A DNA stretch of 64,000 nt from Streptomyces abyssalis (GTDB lineage Bacteria > Actinomycetota > Actinomycetes > Streptomycetales > Streptomycetaceae), in contig NZ_LJGT01000036.1 of NCBI RefSeq assembly GCF_001751365.1, positions 481,827 through 545,826 of the forward strand, read 5' to 3'. Position numbers and translations under genes: made by a program. How positions within the stretch are numbered: position 1 is the first letter of the stretch; every line of letters begins with the position of its first letter. Under the pieces are notes generated by a model. That model worked only from the letters and a program-made list of their open reading frames with translations. It did no database searches and had not been told where the DNA came from. Shown piece after piece: positions 53,141 to 62,334 of this stretch.

Positions 53141-54307
53141 TCAGGGGCGTCCCTCGCAGGCCAACTCGTCGTAGACGCTGAGGACATGGGCCACCGTGGC
53201 CTCCTCGCTCGGCCACTCCGCGGCCCGGGCCCAGCCCTCGGCGGCGAACCGCTCACGGCGCACGGGATCGGCAAGCAGGCCGGCCACGGCGGCGGCGAGG
53301 GCGGCCGGATCGCCGAAGGGAATCAACTCAGCCGCCTGGCCGACGAGTTCGGGCACCCCGCCGACCGCGGTGGCGACCAGTGGGACCCCTTCGTGCAGTG
53401 CCTCCTGTGCAAGCAGCGGCCGGCCTTCCCAGCGCGAGTTGAGGAGCGCGACGTCGGCGCCGGCAAGCAGTTCGAAGGCGTCCTCACGCCGGCCCAGCAG
53501 CCGTACGGGCAGCCCTTCGTCGTCGATGCGCCGCTGCAGCTCCGTCCGCTGCGGCCCTTCGCCCGCCACCGCCAGCAGCGGCTGCGGATCGAGATGCCGC
53601 CAGGCACGGGCGGCGGTCAGAGCCGTCCCGTAACCGTGACGGTCGTCGAGGCGGCCCACGGAGAGGACCAGCGGGCGCCCCACAGCGCCCACTTCGGCGC
53701 GCGACTTGTGGCGCCCGCGGCTCTCGACCGCCGCCCGGGGCTCCAGCGGGGTCTCGTCGCGGCCCGGTCCGGGAAGGACGACGGGTGCGAGCCGGGCGTC
53801 ACGTGCGCCGCGCCGCCGTGCCCGGTCCACGAGGTCTGTGGTGACGGCGAGAACGACCGAGGCGCTCCGTGCGACCCGCCGCTCGATCAGCCGCCGAACT
53901 TGCGCCCGCGCGCCCGACGCGTGCCCGCGGTGGTGCCAGGTGACGACGAGCGGCACCCGGCGGGCGCGGCCTGAGAGGGCCAGCGTGGTGAGGGCCAGCA
54001 GCCCGGCGCGCACCCCGTGTGCGTGCACCAGGTCGGCGTCCGCGCACAGGCGCCGGAGCACTGCCGCGGCCTCCGGCTCGCTCTGGGCGGGGAGCGGCGC
54101 GAAGTGGGCCCCGGCACCCCTGAATCCGTACACCGCCTCCGCGCCGGGCGGTGCGCAGACCGTCACCCGCAGTCCGCGTGCCACGAGCCCCTCGGTGAGC
54201 GAACGCACATGCGCGCCGGTGCCGGCGCTCGCGCCGTCCACGACCTGGAGGGCGTGCTGCGGCCTGCCGACGGCGGACGGCGGGGGCGACGTGGGGGGAA
54301 GGCTCAC
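53141..54307 (-). CDS. GT4-family glycosyltransferase
   Basis: This 388-residue GT-B enzyme has the N-terminal ALQVVDGASAGTGAHVRSLTEGLVARGLRVTV. The linker strand is RPLVLSVGRLDDRHGYGTAL, and the donor-binding E-x7-E is NSRWEGRPLLAQEAL, then GVPLVATAVGGVPELV. It should move a sugar from a nucleotide donor to an unknown acceptor in the cytosol. The gene sits downstream of recN in the conserved Streptomyces order. The GTG start has only a weak ribosome site, and the frame stays open upstream into repeat-like sequence. Confidence 0.88.
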   Translation of the reverse strand: MSLPPTSPPPSAVGRPQHALQVVDGASAGTGAHVRSLTEGLVARGLRVTVCAPPGAEAVYGFRGAGAHFAPLPAQSEPEAAAVLRRLCADADLVHAHGVRAGLLALTTLALSGRARRVPLVVTWHHRGHASGARAQVRRLIERRVARSASVVLAVTTDLVDRARRRGARDARLAPVVLPGPGRDETPLEPRAAVESRGRHKSRAEVGAVGRPLVLSVGRLDDRHGYGTALTAARAWRHLDPQPLLAVAGEGPQRTELQRRIDDEGLPVRLLGRREDAFELLAGADVALLNSRWEGRPLLAQEALHEGVPLVATAVGGVPELVGQAAELIPFGDPAALAAAVAGLLADPVRRERFAAEGWARAAEWPSEEATVAHVLSVYDELACEGRP

Positions 54308-54714
54308 AGCCGGTCGAGCTCCAAAGCGGTGTCGGGGTCGGTTTCGGTCTCGGGATCGGTCGGTCGGTCTTGTTCGGTCACGGTCACGGGGTCGGTCTCG
54401 GACGGGGCTGCACGAGGCCGGCGGCGGGCTCGAACCGGGAAGTGGTCCGGGTGGACCGGATGGTGCGGGGCGGCCCGCAGGTGTGGGCACGGTACGGTCA
54501 CGGGCCGCGCCCAGCATGCCAGCCGGTACGGGGCTCACGGCACCGCGCCCGGGCCGCCGGTGCGGCACGTCGCGCCCGTACGGTACCGCTATCACTCACC
54601 CGGGTGACCTCGCCGGGCCTCAGTGCGACCGGGGGGCAGGGCGCGTTCCGGGAGCAGGGGTACCGGCACGGGCATCGGCGCGGGCGCGGGTGCCACTTCG
54701 ACCGCCGTCCGGCG
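54308..54714. other. Spacer between recN and the GT4 gene with GGTC-rich repeats
   Basis: About 400 bases without a gene. Positions 54325-54405 consist of degenerate TCGGTC words (for example TCGGTCGGTCGGTC near 54357-54370), read as Arg/Asp/Pro repeats in the GT4 frame. The rest is plain GC-rich sequence. No clear terminator for recN was found. Confidence 0.5.
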
Positions 54715-56475
54715 TCAGGCGCCCGTACGGGCCGCTTCCAGCAGTTCCTCCGCGTGGGCACGGGCCAGTTCGGAGTCCTCCTGCCCCGCGAGCATGCGGG
54801 ACAGCTCCCGCACCCGGGCCTCGCCCTCCATGGCCTGTACGCCGCTGTGTGTGACGGAACCGTCGTCGGTCTTCTCCACGACCAGATGGCGGTCGGCGAA
54901 CGCGGCGACCTGCGGAAGGTGCGTGACGACGACGACCTGTGCGGAACGGGCCAGCCGCGCCAGCCTCCGCCCCACCTCGACCGCCGCCTTGCCGCCGACT
55001 CCCGCGTCGACCTCGTCGAAGAGGTACGTCGGCACGGGGTCCGCACCCGCGAAGACGACCTCGACGGCCAGCATCACGCGGGAGAGTTCGCCTCCGGAGG
55101 CGCCCTTGGCGACGGGACGCGGCTGCGCCCCGGGGTGAGGTGCGAGCAGCAGCTCGACCTCGTCGGTGCCGTGCGGCCCGAACGCGACGCTGCGGCCGTC
55201 CAGTTCGAGCCCGGGGGCGCCCGCCGCGGCGTCGCTGCGCCTGAGCGAGAAGGAGACCCTGGCGTGCGGCATCGCCAGTTCGGACAGCTCCTCGGTGACG
55301 GCGTCCGCGAAGCGCTTCGCCGCGTCCGTACGGGCGTCGGTCAGCAGCTGTGCCAGACCGGTCAGTTCGGTGACGAGGGCGTCGCGCTCGGCGGTGAGTT
55401 CGCCGATGCGCTCGTCGTCGCCCTCGAGTTCGGCGAGGCGTGCGGCGCTCTCCTCGGACCAGCTGAGTACCGACGCGATGTCCTCGCCGTACTTCCGGGT
55501 GAGCTGGGCCAGGGCCGCGCGGCGCTCCTCGACGGCGGCGAGGCGCAGCGGGTCGGCGTCCAGATTGCCTGCGTATCCTGCGAGTTCGCCCGCCACGTCG
55601 CCCATCAGGATGGAGACCTCGCCGAGCCGGTCGGCGAGCGAGGCGAGCGCCGGGTCGTGGGCGCGCTGGGCCTCCAGGGCGCGGTGCGCGGCCGAAACGA
55701 GCGCCGCCGCGTCGGAGTTCTCGGGGCGCCCGGAGTCCTCGGGGTCGCCCGCGAGGGCGGCGTGTGCGGTGCTGGCGGCCGACGCCAGGGCCTCGGCGTG
55801 GCCGAGGCGTTCGGCCTCGGCGGCGAGTTCGGTGTCCTCGCCCGGCCGCGGCTCCGCCGCCGCGATCTCCTCGAGGCCGAAGCGGAGCATGTCCGCCTCC
55901 TGCGCGCGTTCCCGCGCGAGGGTGGTGATCTCGTCGAGTTCGCCGCTCACCCGGCGCAGCCGCTGGTACGCGGTGGACCACTGCCCGAGCGGCACGGAGA
56001 CGGACTCGCCCGCGAAGCGGTCCAGTGCCTGCCGCTGGCGTGCCGGGCGCAACAGCCCCTGCTGGTCGGTCTGTCCGTGCACGGCCACGAGGTCGTCGCT
56101 CAGCTCGGCCAGCAGCCCCACGGGCACGGAACGGCCGCCGACGTGCGCACGTGAGCGGCCTTCGGCGGAGAGCGTGCGGCTGACGAGCAGCGCCCCGTCG
56201 TCGAGTTCGGCGCCGGCTTCGCGCGCGCGGACGGCCGCGGACGCCTCCGGCGGCACGACTATCCGCCCCTCGACGACGGCCGCGCTCTCCCCCGCCCGTA
56301 CGAGGGCGGCGTCGGCCCGTCCGCCGAGCAGCAGCCCGAGGCTGGTGACGACCATGGTCTTGCCCGCTCCGGTCTCACCGGTCACCGCGGTGAAGCCTGG
56401 GGACAGTTCGACGACAGCGTCGTCGATGACGCCCAGGGACCTGATCCGCATCTCCTCCAACACGGGTACGACCAT
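54715..56475 (-). CDS. recN: DNA repair protein RecN
   Basis: This 586-residue SMC-like ATPase has an N-terminal MRIRSLGVIDDAVVELSPGFTAVTGETGAGKT with the Walker A. A coiled-coil middle (about residues 170-370) follows. The C-terminal head has VAKGASGGELSRVMLAVEVV (signature) and TYLFDEVDAGVGGKAAVEVGRRL (Walker B). It aids double-strand break repair. The ATG at 56475 and a GTG four codons later are both plausible. I found no consensus LexA box upstream. Follows nadK on the same strand after about 240 bases. Confidence 0.95.
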   Translation of the reverse strand: MVVPVLEEMRIRSLGVIDDAVVELSPGFTAVTGETGAGKTMVVTSLGLLLGGRADAALVRAGESAAVVEGRIVVPPEASAAVRAREAGAELDDGALLVSRTLSAEGRSRAHVGGRSVPVGLLAELSDDLVAVHGQTDQQGLLRPARQRQALDRFAGESVSVPLGQWSTAYQRLRRVSGELDEITTLARERAQEADMLRFGLEEIAAAEPRPGEDTELAAEAERLGHAEALASAASTAHAALAGDPEDSGRPENSDAAALVSAAHRALEAQRAHDPALASLADRLGEVSILMGDVAGELAGYAGNLDADPLRLAAVEERRAALAQLTRKYGEDIASVLSWSEESAARLAELEGDDERIGELTAERDALVTELTGLAQLLTDARTDAAKRFADAVTEELSELAMPHARVSFSLRRSDAAAGAPGLELDGRSVAFGPHGTDEVELLLAPHPGAQPRPVAKGASGGELSRVMLAVEVVFAGADPVPTYLFDEVDAGVGGKAAVEVGRRLARLARSAQVVVVTHLPQVAAFADRHLVVEKTDDGSVTHSGVQAMEGEARVRELSRMLAGQEDSELARAHAEELLEAARTGA

Positions 56476-56711
56476 ACGCAGTCCACGGAGGTACCCCCAC
56501 CCTCCCCCGGAGACTTCGCCCTGGGTGGGGGTCTCCTGGGGGCACCGCCCGGGAAAGCCAGGGGGAGGAGCGAGGGGGAGTACCCCCAGGCCCGGACGGC
56601 CCCGCTCGTACGGGCGCGGAAGACGGCGCGCAGACGGCATGCAACGGGCACGGAGCGAGGAGCGGAAACGGCGCGGAGCGCTGCGCGGACGCGGCGTCGG
56701 AAGGGTGCCCC
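56476..56711. repeat. GC-rich palindromic intergenic element between nadK and recN
   Basis: The spacer is made of CCCCC and GGGGG runs that fold back: GGAGAC (56510-56515) with GTCTCC (56531-56536), and TCCCCC with GGGGGA stretches between 56505 and 56585, including GGGAAAGCCAGGGGG. Sequences of this kind recur in Streptomyces intergenic DNA. Likely a mobile or structural palindromic repeat rather than a gene. Confidence 0.5.
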
Positions 56712-57617
56712 TCAGTTGGGCGCGCCGCGCCAACCGGCCACCGGCAGCGCGAACTTGGCGACGAGCCGGTCCGTGAACGACGCGTGGTGCAGCCGTGCCA
56801 GCCGCACCGGAACGGAGCCCCGGCGCACCTCCACGCGGGCGCCCGCGGGCAGCTCGACGCTGCGCCGTCCGTCGCACCACATCACACCGTGCGGCGTCTG
56901 CGGCTGCACCTCCACCGCGAGCACCGAGTCCGGCGCTGTCACCAGCGGCTTGGCGAAGAGCGCGTGTGCGCTGATCGGCACCATCAGCAGCGCCTCCACC
57001 TCGGGCCAGACGACGGGGCCGCCGGCGGAGAAGGCGTACGCCGTCGAACCCGTGGGCGTGGCACACACCACCCCGTCGCCGCCGAAGCGGGAGACAGGAC
57101 GGTTGTCGACCTCGGTGACGACCTCCAGCATCCGCTCGCGGGAGGCCTTCTCCACGGACGCCTCGTTGATGGCCCAGTCGTGGTGCACGATCCGCCCGTC
57201 GGTGCGTACGAGCACGTCGAGCGTCATCCTCTCCTCGACCTCGTAACCACGGGTCACGACCCGGTGGACGACCCTTTCGAGGTCGTCGCGCTCGGCCTCC
57301 GCGAGGAACCCGACCCGCCCGAGGTTGACGCCGAGCATCGGCACGCCGGACGCGCGGGCGAACTCGGCTCCGCGCAGCAGGGTTCCGTCGCCGCCGAGCA
57401 CGACGATCAGCTCACAGCCCTCGACCGCGTCCTCGGTGGAGGGGACCCTGTGCACCGGTTCCGGCAGCGGCAGGTTCGTGGCCTCCTCCTCCAGCACCCG
57501 CACGCCGATGTCCTTGCGCAGCAGCCCCTGTACGACCAGTTCGGCGCTGCGTACGGCGGCGGGGCGGCCGGTGTGGGCGAGCAGGAAGACCGTACGGGCG
57601 TCACTGGCTGTCGTCAT
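56712..57617 (-). CDS. nadK: NAD kinase
   Basis: The protein has 301 residues. Key motifs are the LIVVLGGDGTLLRG site (GGDG), GVNLGRVGFLAE, DWAINEASVEK, and GDGVVCATPTGSTAYAFSAGGPVVWPEVEALLMVPISAH. It makes NADP from NAD and ATP. The start overlaps the tlyA stop as ATGA, the usual tlyA-nadK coupling of actinobacteria. The frame remains open upstream but lies in tlyA antisense-frame sequence. Confidence 0.95.
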   Translation of the reverse strand: MTTASDARTVFLLAHTGRPAAVRSAELVVQGLLRKDIGVRVLEEEATNLPLPEPVHRVPSTEDAVEGCELIVVLGGDGTLLRGAEFARASGVPMLGVNLGRVGFLAEAERDDLERVVHRVVTRGYEVEERMTLDVLVRTDGRIVHHDWAINEASVEKASRERMLEVVTEVDNRPVSRFGGDGVVCATPTGSTAYAFSAGGPVVWPEVEALLMVPISAHALFAKPLVTAPDSVLAVEVQPQTPHGVMWCDGRRSVELPAGARVEVRRGSVPVRLARLHHASFTDRLVAKFALPVAGWRGAPN

Positions 57618-58420
57618 TTCGGGCCCTCCGCCACAGCTCGCTCGACATCGGCCGCGTCGATCCCGGGTGCACCGGCGCGCAGCCACAGAAAGTACTCGAC
57701 ATTTCCGGACGGACCGGGCAGCTGGCTCGCGGTCACTCCCAGCGCGCCGAGTCCGTGCCCGGCTGCCTGCCCGGCCACTGCGAGCACCGCCTCCGCGCGC
57801 AGTGCGGCGCTGCGCACCACGCCTCCGCTTCCCAGCCTTTCCCTGCCGACCTCGAACTGCGGCTTGACCATGAGTACGAGGTCGGCCCCGGGTGCGGAGC
57901 ACCGGACGAGGGCGGGGAGCACGAGGCCCAGCGGGATGAAGGACAGGTCGCCCACGACAAGGTCCACGAGGCGGCCGTCCACGTCCTCCGGCGTCAACTC
58001 GCGTACGTTCGTGCGGTCCTTGACGGTGACACGTTCGTCGCTGCGCAGCGACCACGCGAGCTGCCCGTATCCGACGTCGACGGCGACGACCTCCGCCACG
58101 CCGGCGCGCAGCAGCACGTCGGTGAAGCCGCCCGTCGAGGCGCCGGCGTCCAGCGCGCGGCGCCCCTCGGTGCGCAGGCCGCGCGGCCCGAACACCGCGA
58201 GGGCGCCCGCGAGTTTGTGCCCGCCGCGGGACACGTACTCGGGTTCGGAGCCGTCGTCCCGTACGACCACGGCGGCGCTGGTCTCCACCTGGGTGGCGGA
58301 CTTCGCGGCGACGTTGCCGCCGACGGTGACCCGCCCGGCCGCGATCAGTTGGCTGGCGTGCTCGCGCGAACGGGCCAGCCTGCGGCGCACCAGCTCCGCG
58401 TCGAGTCGGCGTCGGGGCAA
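57614..58420 (-). CDS. tlyA: TlyA family rRNA 2'-O-methyltransferase
   Basis: This 268-residue protein has an N-terminal S4 domain (RRRLDAELVRRRLARSREHASQLIAAGRVTVGG) and an FtsJ-like SAM domain (YVSRGGHKLAGALAVFG, ALDAGASTGGFTDVLLRAGVAEVVAVDVGYGQL, LVVGDLSFIPLG, LVMKPQFEVGRE). The K-D-K-E tetrad is consistent. TlyA methylates C1409 and sometimes C1920 of rRNA and sets capreomycin sensitivity in mycobacteria. Followed directly by nadK. Confidence 0.94.
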   Translation of the reverse strand: MPRRRLDAELVRRRLARSREHASQLIAAGRVTVGGNVAAKSATQVETSAAVVVRDDGSEPEYVSRGGHKLAGALAVFGPRGLRTEGRRALDAGASTGGFTDVLLRAGVAEVVAVDVGYGQLAWSLRSDERVTVKDRTNVRELTPEDVDGRLVDLVVGDLSFIPLGLVLPALVRCSAPGADLVLMVKPQFEVGRERLGSGGVVRSAALRAEAVLAVAGQAAGHGLGALGVTASQLPGPSGNVEYFLWLRAGAPGIDAADVERAVAEGPK

Positions 58421-58423
58421 GAG

Positions 58424-59011
58424 TCAGCTCCGGGGGTACTGAGGCCCGGGCACGGGACGTCCGTGGCCGTGGCCGTGGGAGGAGACGGGCGCGGAGCCGG
58501 GGGCAGGGGCGGGCCGCGGTGCGGCGGCCGGGCCCGGGGCAGAGGCCTGCCGGTCGAGGCCCGCCAGCGCCTCGCGAAGCCCGCGGTGCACGTCCTCGTA
58601 CACCTCGAGATGGCCCGAGACCGCGAGATGGTCGGCGTCCTCAAGACGTCTCAACTCGGCGTCCACGGGGGCGTGTCCCGTCAGCTCGACGTGCAGGCCC
58701 AGGGGGCGCGGCCCGTCTTCCTCCTCGTCCTGCTGCTGCTCCGGCTCCGCGTGCGGCGCGTGCCCGTCCGGCCCGCCGGGTGCGGGCTCCGCGTGCGGCA
58801 CGCGCTCCTCGGGCTCCCCGTGCACCTGCTCCGCGGACTCGTCCGGCTCCGCCGCCCCGAAGGGCTCCGCCGCCTCCGGCTCCGCCTCCTGCGTGGGCTC
58901 CTCCGCCGGCTCCCCCGAGGACCAGGGTTCCACCGGTTCCGCCGTGCCCGCCCGCTCCGCGGGCTCTCCGTACTCCTGTGCCGGCAGTGCTCCCGGCATC
59001 GGCTCGCTCAT
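58424..59011 (-). CDS. Small acidic hypothetical protein upstream of tlyA
   Basis: This 195-residue protein has residues 1-100 that are Glu/Pro/Ala-rich and disordered, and residues 165-195 that are Pro/His/Gly-rich. Only residues 100-155 look folded: PRPLGLHVELTGHAPVDAELRRLEDADHLAVSGHLEVYEDVHRGLREALAGLD, a helical segment. A short hypothetical gene occupies the same place before tlyA in mycobacteria, so this core may be a conserved partner. Only 3 bases separate it from tlyA. Function unknown. Confidence 0.65.
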   Translation of the reverse strand: MSEPMPGALPAQEYGEPAERAGTAEPVEPWSSGEPAEEPTQEAEPEAAEPFGAAEPDESAEQVHGEPEERVPHAEPAPGGPDGHAPHAEPEQQQDEEEDGPRPLGLHVELTGHAPVDAELRRLEDADHLAVSGHLEVYEDVHRGLREALAGLDRQASAPGPAAAPRPAPAPGSAPVSSHGHGHGRPVPGPQYPRS

Positions 59012-59066
59012 GCCCCCGACGCTACCGCTTCCGACCTGCTGCCAGGCCCCCGGCTGTGCGCGGTGC

Positions 59067-60095
59067 TCAAACTCCCCGGGCCGCGCTCGTATTCTTCCTC
59101 GCAGCCGGTACGACCAGCGGCGTGCCCGACTCCGGATCCTCGATCACCCGGCACGGCATGCCGAAGACGTCCTCCACCAGCCGCGCGGTGACGACGTCGT
59201 CCGGCACGCCCTCCGCGACCACCTCGCCGCCGCGCATCACGATCAGGTGCGTGGCGTAGCGCGCCGCGTGATTGAGGTCGTGCAGCACCGCGACGAGCGT
59301 GCGGCCCTCCTCCTCGTGCAGCCGCGCACACAGGTCCAGGACCTCTATCTGGTGGGCGATGTCGAGGTACGTGGTCGGCTCGTCGAGCAGCAGCAGCGGC
59401 GTCTGCTGCGCCAGCGCCATGGCGATCCACACGCGCTGCCGCTGGCCGCCGGAGAGTTCGTCGACGAAGCGGCTCTCCAGGTCCCGCACACCGGTCGCCT
59501 CCATCGACTCCCGCACCACGCGCTCGTCCTCGCGCGACCACTGCCGCAGCAGGCTCTGGTGCGGATAGCGGCCGCGGCCCACCAGGTCGGCGACGGTGAT
59601 CCCGTCGGGGGCGACCGACGACTGCGGCAGCAGCCCGAGTGTGCGTGCCAGCTTCTTCGCGGGCATGCCGCCGATGTCGGCGCCGTCCAGGAGCACGGAC
59701 CCCGCGGCGGGACGGAGCATGCGCGAGAGGGCGCGCAGCAGCGTGGACTTGCCGCACGCGTTGGGGCCGACGACCACCGTGAAGGACCTGTCGGGGACGG
59801 CGACGCTGAGCTGCTCGGAGACGGTGCGCTGGTCGTAGGCGAGAGTGAGGCCCTCACCGGTGAGCCGGGCGGCGCCGCCGTCCGCACCTCCCCCGGGTGC
59901 GGCTCCGCGCTGTTCGTCCGCGGCGTCGGCCTGTCCGGGCCCGGCCTTCACGAACTCCGGTGCCGTCCGCGCGGTTTCCTCGTGCGCGGCGCGCCGGCCC
60001 GTCTCCTGCGTGGTGTGCTGACTCGTCACGGTCGCCGTCCTCGCAGTCCTGCTCGTACTCGTACCCACACTCGAACTCGCATTCCCGGTACTCAT
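59067..60095 (-). CDS. Ferric-siderophore ABC transporter ATPase (FecE/FepC type)
   Basis: The protein has 342 residues. Walker A is GPNACGKST, the signature LSGGQRQRVWIAMAL, and Walker B LLLLDEPTTYLD, followed by HDLNHAARYATH and GMPCRVIEDPESGTPLVVP as in siderophore importers. It powers uptake through the two permeases. The first 85 residues are a Thr/Ala/Gly-rich extension not seen in most members; the real start could be further in. The ATG at 60095 overlaps the upstream permease stop as ATGA. Confidence 0.92.
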   Translation of the reverse strand: MSTGNASSSVGTSTSRTARTATVTSQHTTQETGRRAAHEETARTAPEFVKAGPGQADAADEQRGAAPGGGADGGAARLTGEGLTLAYDQRTVSEQLSVAVPDRSFTVVVGPNACGKSTLLRALSRMLRPAAGSVLLDGADIGGMPAKKLARTLGLLPQSSVAPDGITVADLVGRGRYPHQSLLRQWSREDERVVRESMEATGVRDLESRFVDELSGGQRQRVWIAMALAQQTPLLLLDEPTTYLDIAHQIEVLDLCARLHEEEGRTLVAVLHDLNHAARYATHLIVMRGGEVVAEGVPDDVVTARLVEDVFGMPCRVIEDPESGTPLVVPAARKNTSAARGV

Positions 60096-61123
60096 ATCCG
60101 TCCCGCCTTGCGCTCCGTCGCCAGCAGCCACACCAGATAGCCGCCTCCCAGCACACCCGTGACCACGCCCACCGGCAACTGGTGTGCGCCGAAGGCCCGT
60201 TGGGCCGCGAAGTCCGCTGATACGAGCAGCGCGGCGCCCATGCACATCGAAGACAGCAGATTCGGCCCCGGCGCCTTCGTCAGGCGCCTCGCCAGCTGCG
60301 GCGCCGTCAGCGCCACGAAGGCGACGGGGCCCGCCGCGGCGCACGCGAGGGCAACGAGCAGCACCGCCGAGCCGAGCAGCACCAGCCGCACCCGCTCCAC
60401 GCGTACGCCCAGGGCGCCCGCAGCGTCGTCACCCATCTCCATCATGCTCAGTGCGCGTCCGCACCCGATCAGTACGACCGGCACCAGCACCGCCATGGCG
60501 GCGAGCAGCGGTGCCGCGTCCCCCCAGCCGCGGCCGTCCAGGCTGCCGGTCATCCACAGCACCGCGCGCCCGGCCTCGGTGATCTGGGCCTTGGTGAGGA
60601 GGTATCCGTTGACCCCGGTGAGCATCGCGGCGACGCCGATACCGACAAGCACCAGCCGGTAGCCGTGCATGCCCCCGCGCCACGCCAGCCCGTACACGAC
60701 GACTCCGGTGACGACGCCCCCGATCAGCGCACCCCCGGCGAGCGCCGCACTGCCTCCGCCGACGATCACGATCGCGGTCAGGGCCCCGCTCGAGGCGCCG
60801 TAGGTGAAGCCGAGCACGTCGGGACTGCCGAGCGGATTGCGCACCACCGCCTGGAACACGGCGCCCGCCAGCGCGAGGGCGGCCCCCACCGCGAGTGCCG
60901 TGGCCGTACGGGGGAGCCGCAGCTCGCCCACGATGAAGGCGTCCGCGGGATCGCCCTGCCCGACGAGCGCACGGATCACATCCGCGGGGGCCATCGGGTA
61001 CTCGCCGCTGCCGATGGCCAGTACGCCGACGGCGAGCGCCAGCACCACGCAGGCCGCTCCCATGACGGCCGCCCGCGGCCGGAAGGTGACGGAGTATCCG
61101 CCCGCCGTACGTATCACGCTCAT
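60092..61123 (-). CDS. FecCD-type siderophore permease (second)
   Basis: This 343-residue membrane protein has about nine to ten helices. It contains GELRLPRTATALAVGAALALAGAVFQAVVRNPLGSPDVLGFTYGAS, the coupling loop GDDAAGALGVRVERVR, and FVALTAPQLARRLTKAPG. It pairs with the upstream permease to form the channel for the ferric siderophore. ATGA overlaps exist at both ends, so the three inner genes are made as one unit. Confidence 0.92.
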   Translation of the reverse strand: MSVIRTAGGYSVTFRPRAAVMGAACVVLALAVGVLAIGSGEYPMAPADVIRALVGQGDPADAFIVGELRLPRTATALAVGAALALAGAVFQAVVRNPLGSPDVLGFTYGASSGALTAIVIVGGGSAALAGGALIGGVVTGVVVYGLAWRGGMHGYRLVLVGIGVAAMLTGVNGYLLTKAQITEAGRAVLWMTGSLDGRGWGDAAPLLAAMAVLVPVVLIGCGRALSMMEMGDDAAGALGVRVERVRLVLLGSAVLLVALACAAAGPVAFVALTAPQLARRLTKAPGPNLLSSMCMGAALLVSADFAAQRAFGAHQLPVGVVTGVLGGGYLVWLLATERKAGRI

Positions 61124-62271
61124 GCCTGGGCCACCCGCCTGCGCCGCACGAAGTACAGGAAGAACGGCCCGCCCAGCACGACGGTCACGATGCCCACCTG
61201 CAGCTCTCCCGGCCGCCCGAGCACACGGCCCAGCACGTCCGCTCCGAGCATCAGCACCGGCGCGAGCAGCACGCAGTACGTCAGCATCCAGCGCAGGTCG
61301 GGGCCCGTGAGGGAGCGCACCATGTGCGGCACCATCAGGCCGACGAAGACGATGGGCCCGCACGCGGCCGTCGCCGCCCCGCACAGCAGCGTCACCGCCA
61401 GGATGGCGACGCCGCGGGTGAGTTCGGGACGTGAGCCAAGGGCGCGTGCGGCCTCGTCCCCGAGCGCGAGCGCGTTGAGCGGACGGGCCAGGGCGAGGGC
61501 CAGCAGGACACCGGCGAGTACGAACGGCAGCGCCTTGATGTTGATGTCGTCCTGCGCACGCGCGAGCGAGCCGACCGTCCAGAAGCGCATGCGGTCCAGC
61601 GACGCCGTGTCCAGCAACTGCACCGCGCTCACATAGGAGATGAGCGCCGCGTTCAGCGCCGTACCGGCGAGGGCGAGCCGTGCCGGGGTCGCCCCCCGGC
61701 CGCCGCCCACCGCGTACACGGCCACGGAGACGGCGGCGGCACCGGCGAACGCGAAGCCGATGTAGCCCGTGTAGCCGGAGACCCCGAAGAAGGAGATCGC
61801 GGTGACGACGGCCGCGGCGGCACCGCCGTTGATGCCCAGCAGGCCGGGATCCGCCAGCGGGTTGCGGGTCAGCGCCTGCATCACTCCGCCGGCGAGGCCG
61901 AGCGCGGCACCTGCGAGCAGGCCCAGGACCGTACGCGGAAGGCGCATCTCGTGCACGACCGAGTACGACGGCGAGGCCGGGTCGGTCAGTCCTTGCAGCA
62001 CCTCGGAGAGCGAGAGCTGCTTCGCGCCGACGGCGATGCTCAGCGCGAGCACGAGCAGCAACAGGCCCGCGGCGCCGAGGAGTCCGGCGGTGCGCAGCAT
62101 GAAGCCGGTACGGCCGCCGTCCGCCGCGGGCCTGCCGCTCCGGGCCGGGCGTTCCGCCTTGCCGGCCTTGCCCGGCTCTCCCGTCTGCCCTGCCTTCGGG
62201 GACGGTCCGGCGTCGGCCGGCTCAGAGGGCGGTGAACTGCCCGATGTCTGGCGGGACTTGATGAGAGTCAC
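61120..62271 (-). CDS. FecCD-type siderophore permease (first)
   Basis: This 383-residue protein has an N-terminal soluble stretch of about 60 residues (Gly/Pro/Lys/Glu-rich). Ten helices follow, with MRLPRTVLGLLAGAALGLAGGVMQALTRNPLADPGLLGINGG and GDEAARALGSRPELTRG. GTG 62271 has GGAG seven bases upstream and is preferred to GTG 62316, which lacks one. First gene of the leftward iron-uptake operon. The iron box lies about 65 bases upstream. Confidence 0.9.
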   Translation of the reverse strand: MTLIKSRQTSGSSPPSEPADAGPSPKAGQTGEPGKAGKAERPARSGRPAADGGRTGFMLRTAGLLGAAGLLLLVLALSIAVGAKQLSLSEVLQGLTDPASPSYSVVHEMRLPRTVLGLLAGAALGLAGGVMQALTRNPLADPGLLGINGGAAAAVVTAISFFGVSGYTGYIGFAFAGAAAVSVAVYAVGGGRGATPARLALAGTALNAALISYVSAVQLLDTASLDRMRFWTVGSLARAQDDINIKALPFVLAGVLLALALARPLNALALGDEAARALGSRPELTRGVAILAVTLLCGAATAACGPIVFVGLMVPHMVRSLTGPDLRWMLTYCVLLAPVLMLGADVLGRVLGRPGELQVGIVTVVLGGPFFLYFVRRRRVAQA

Positions 62272-62334
62272 GTACCGGCTCCGGTCGGGGACGGAGGCCT
62301 GAGGGCCCCCGGCCACTGGACAACAACGACTTTG

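Noticed and set aside
54715..56711. Looked for a LexA box upstream of recN
   Set aside because: No TCGAAC-N4-GTTCGA-like sequence was found in the spacer.
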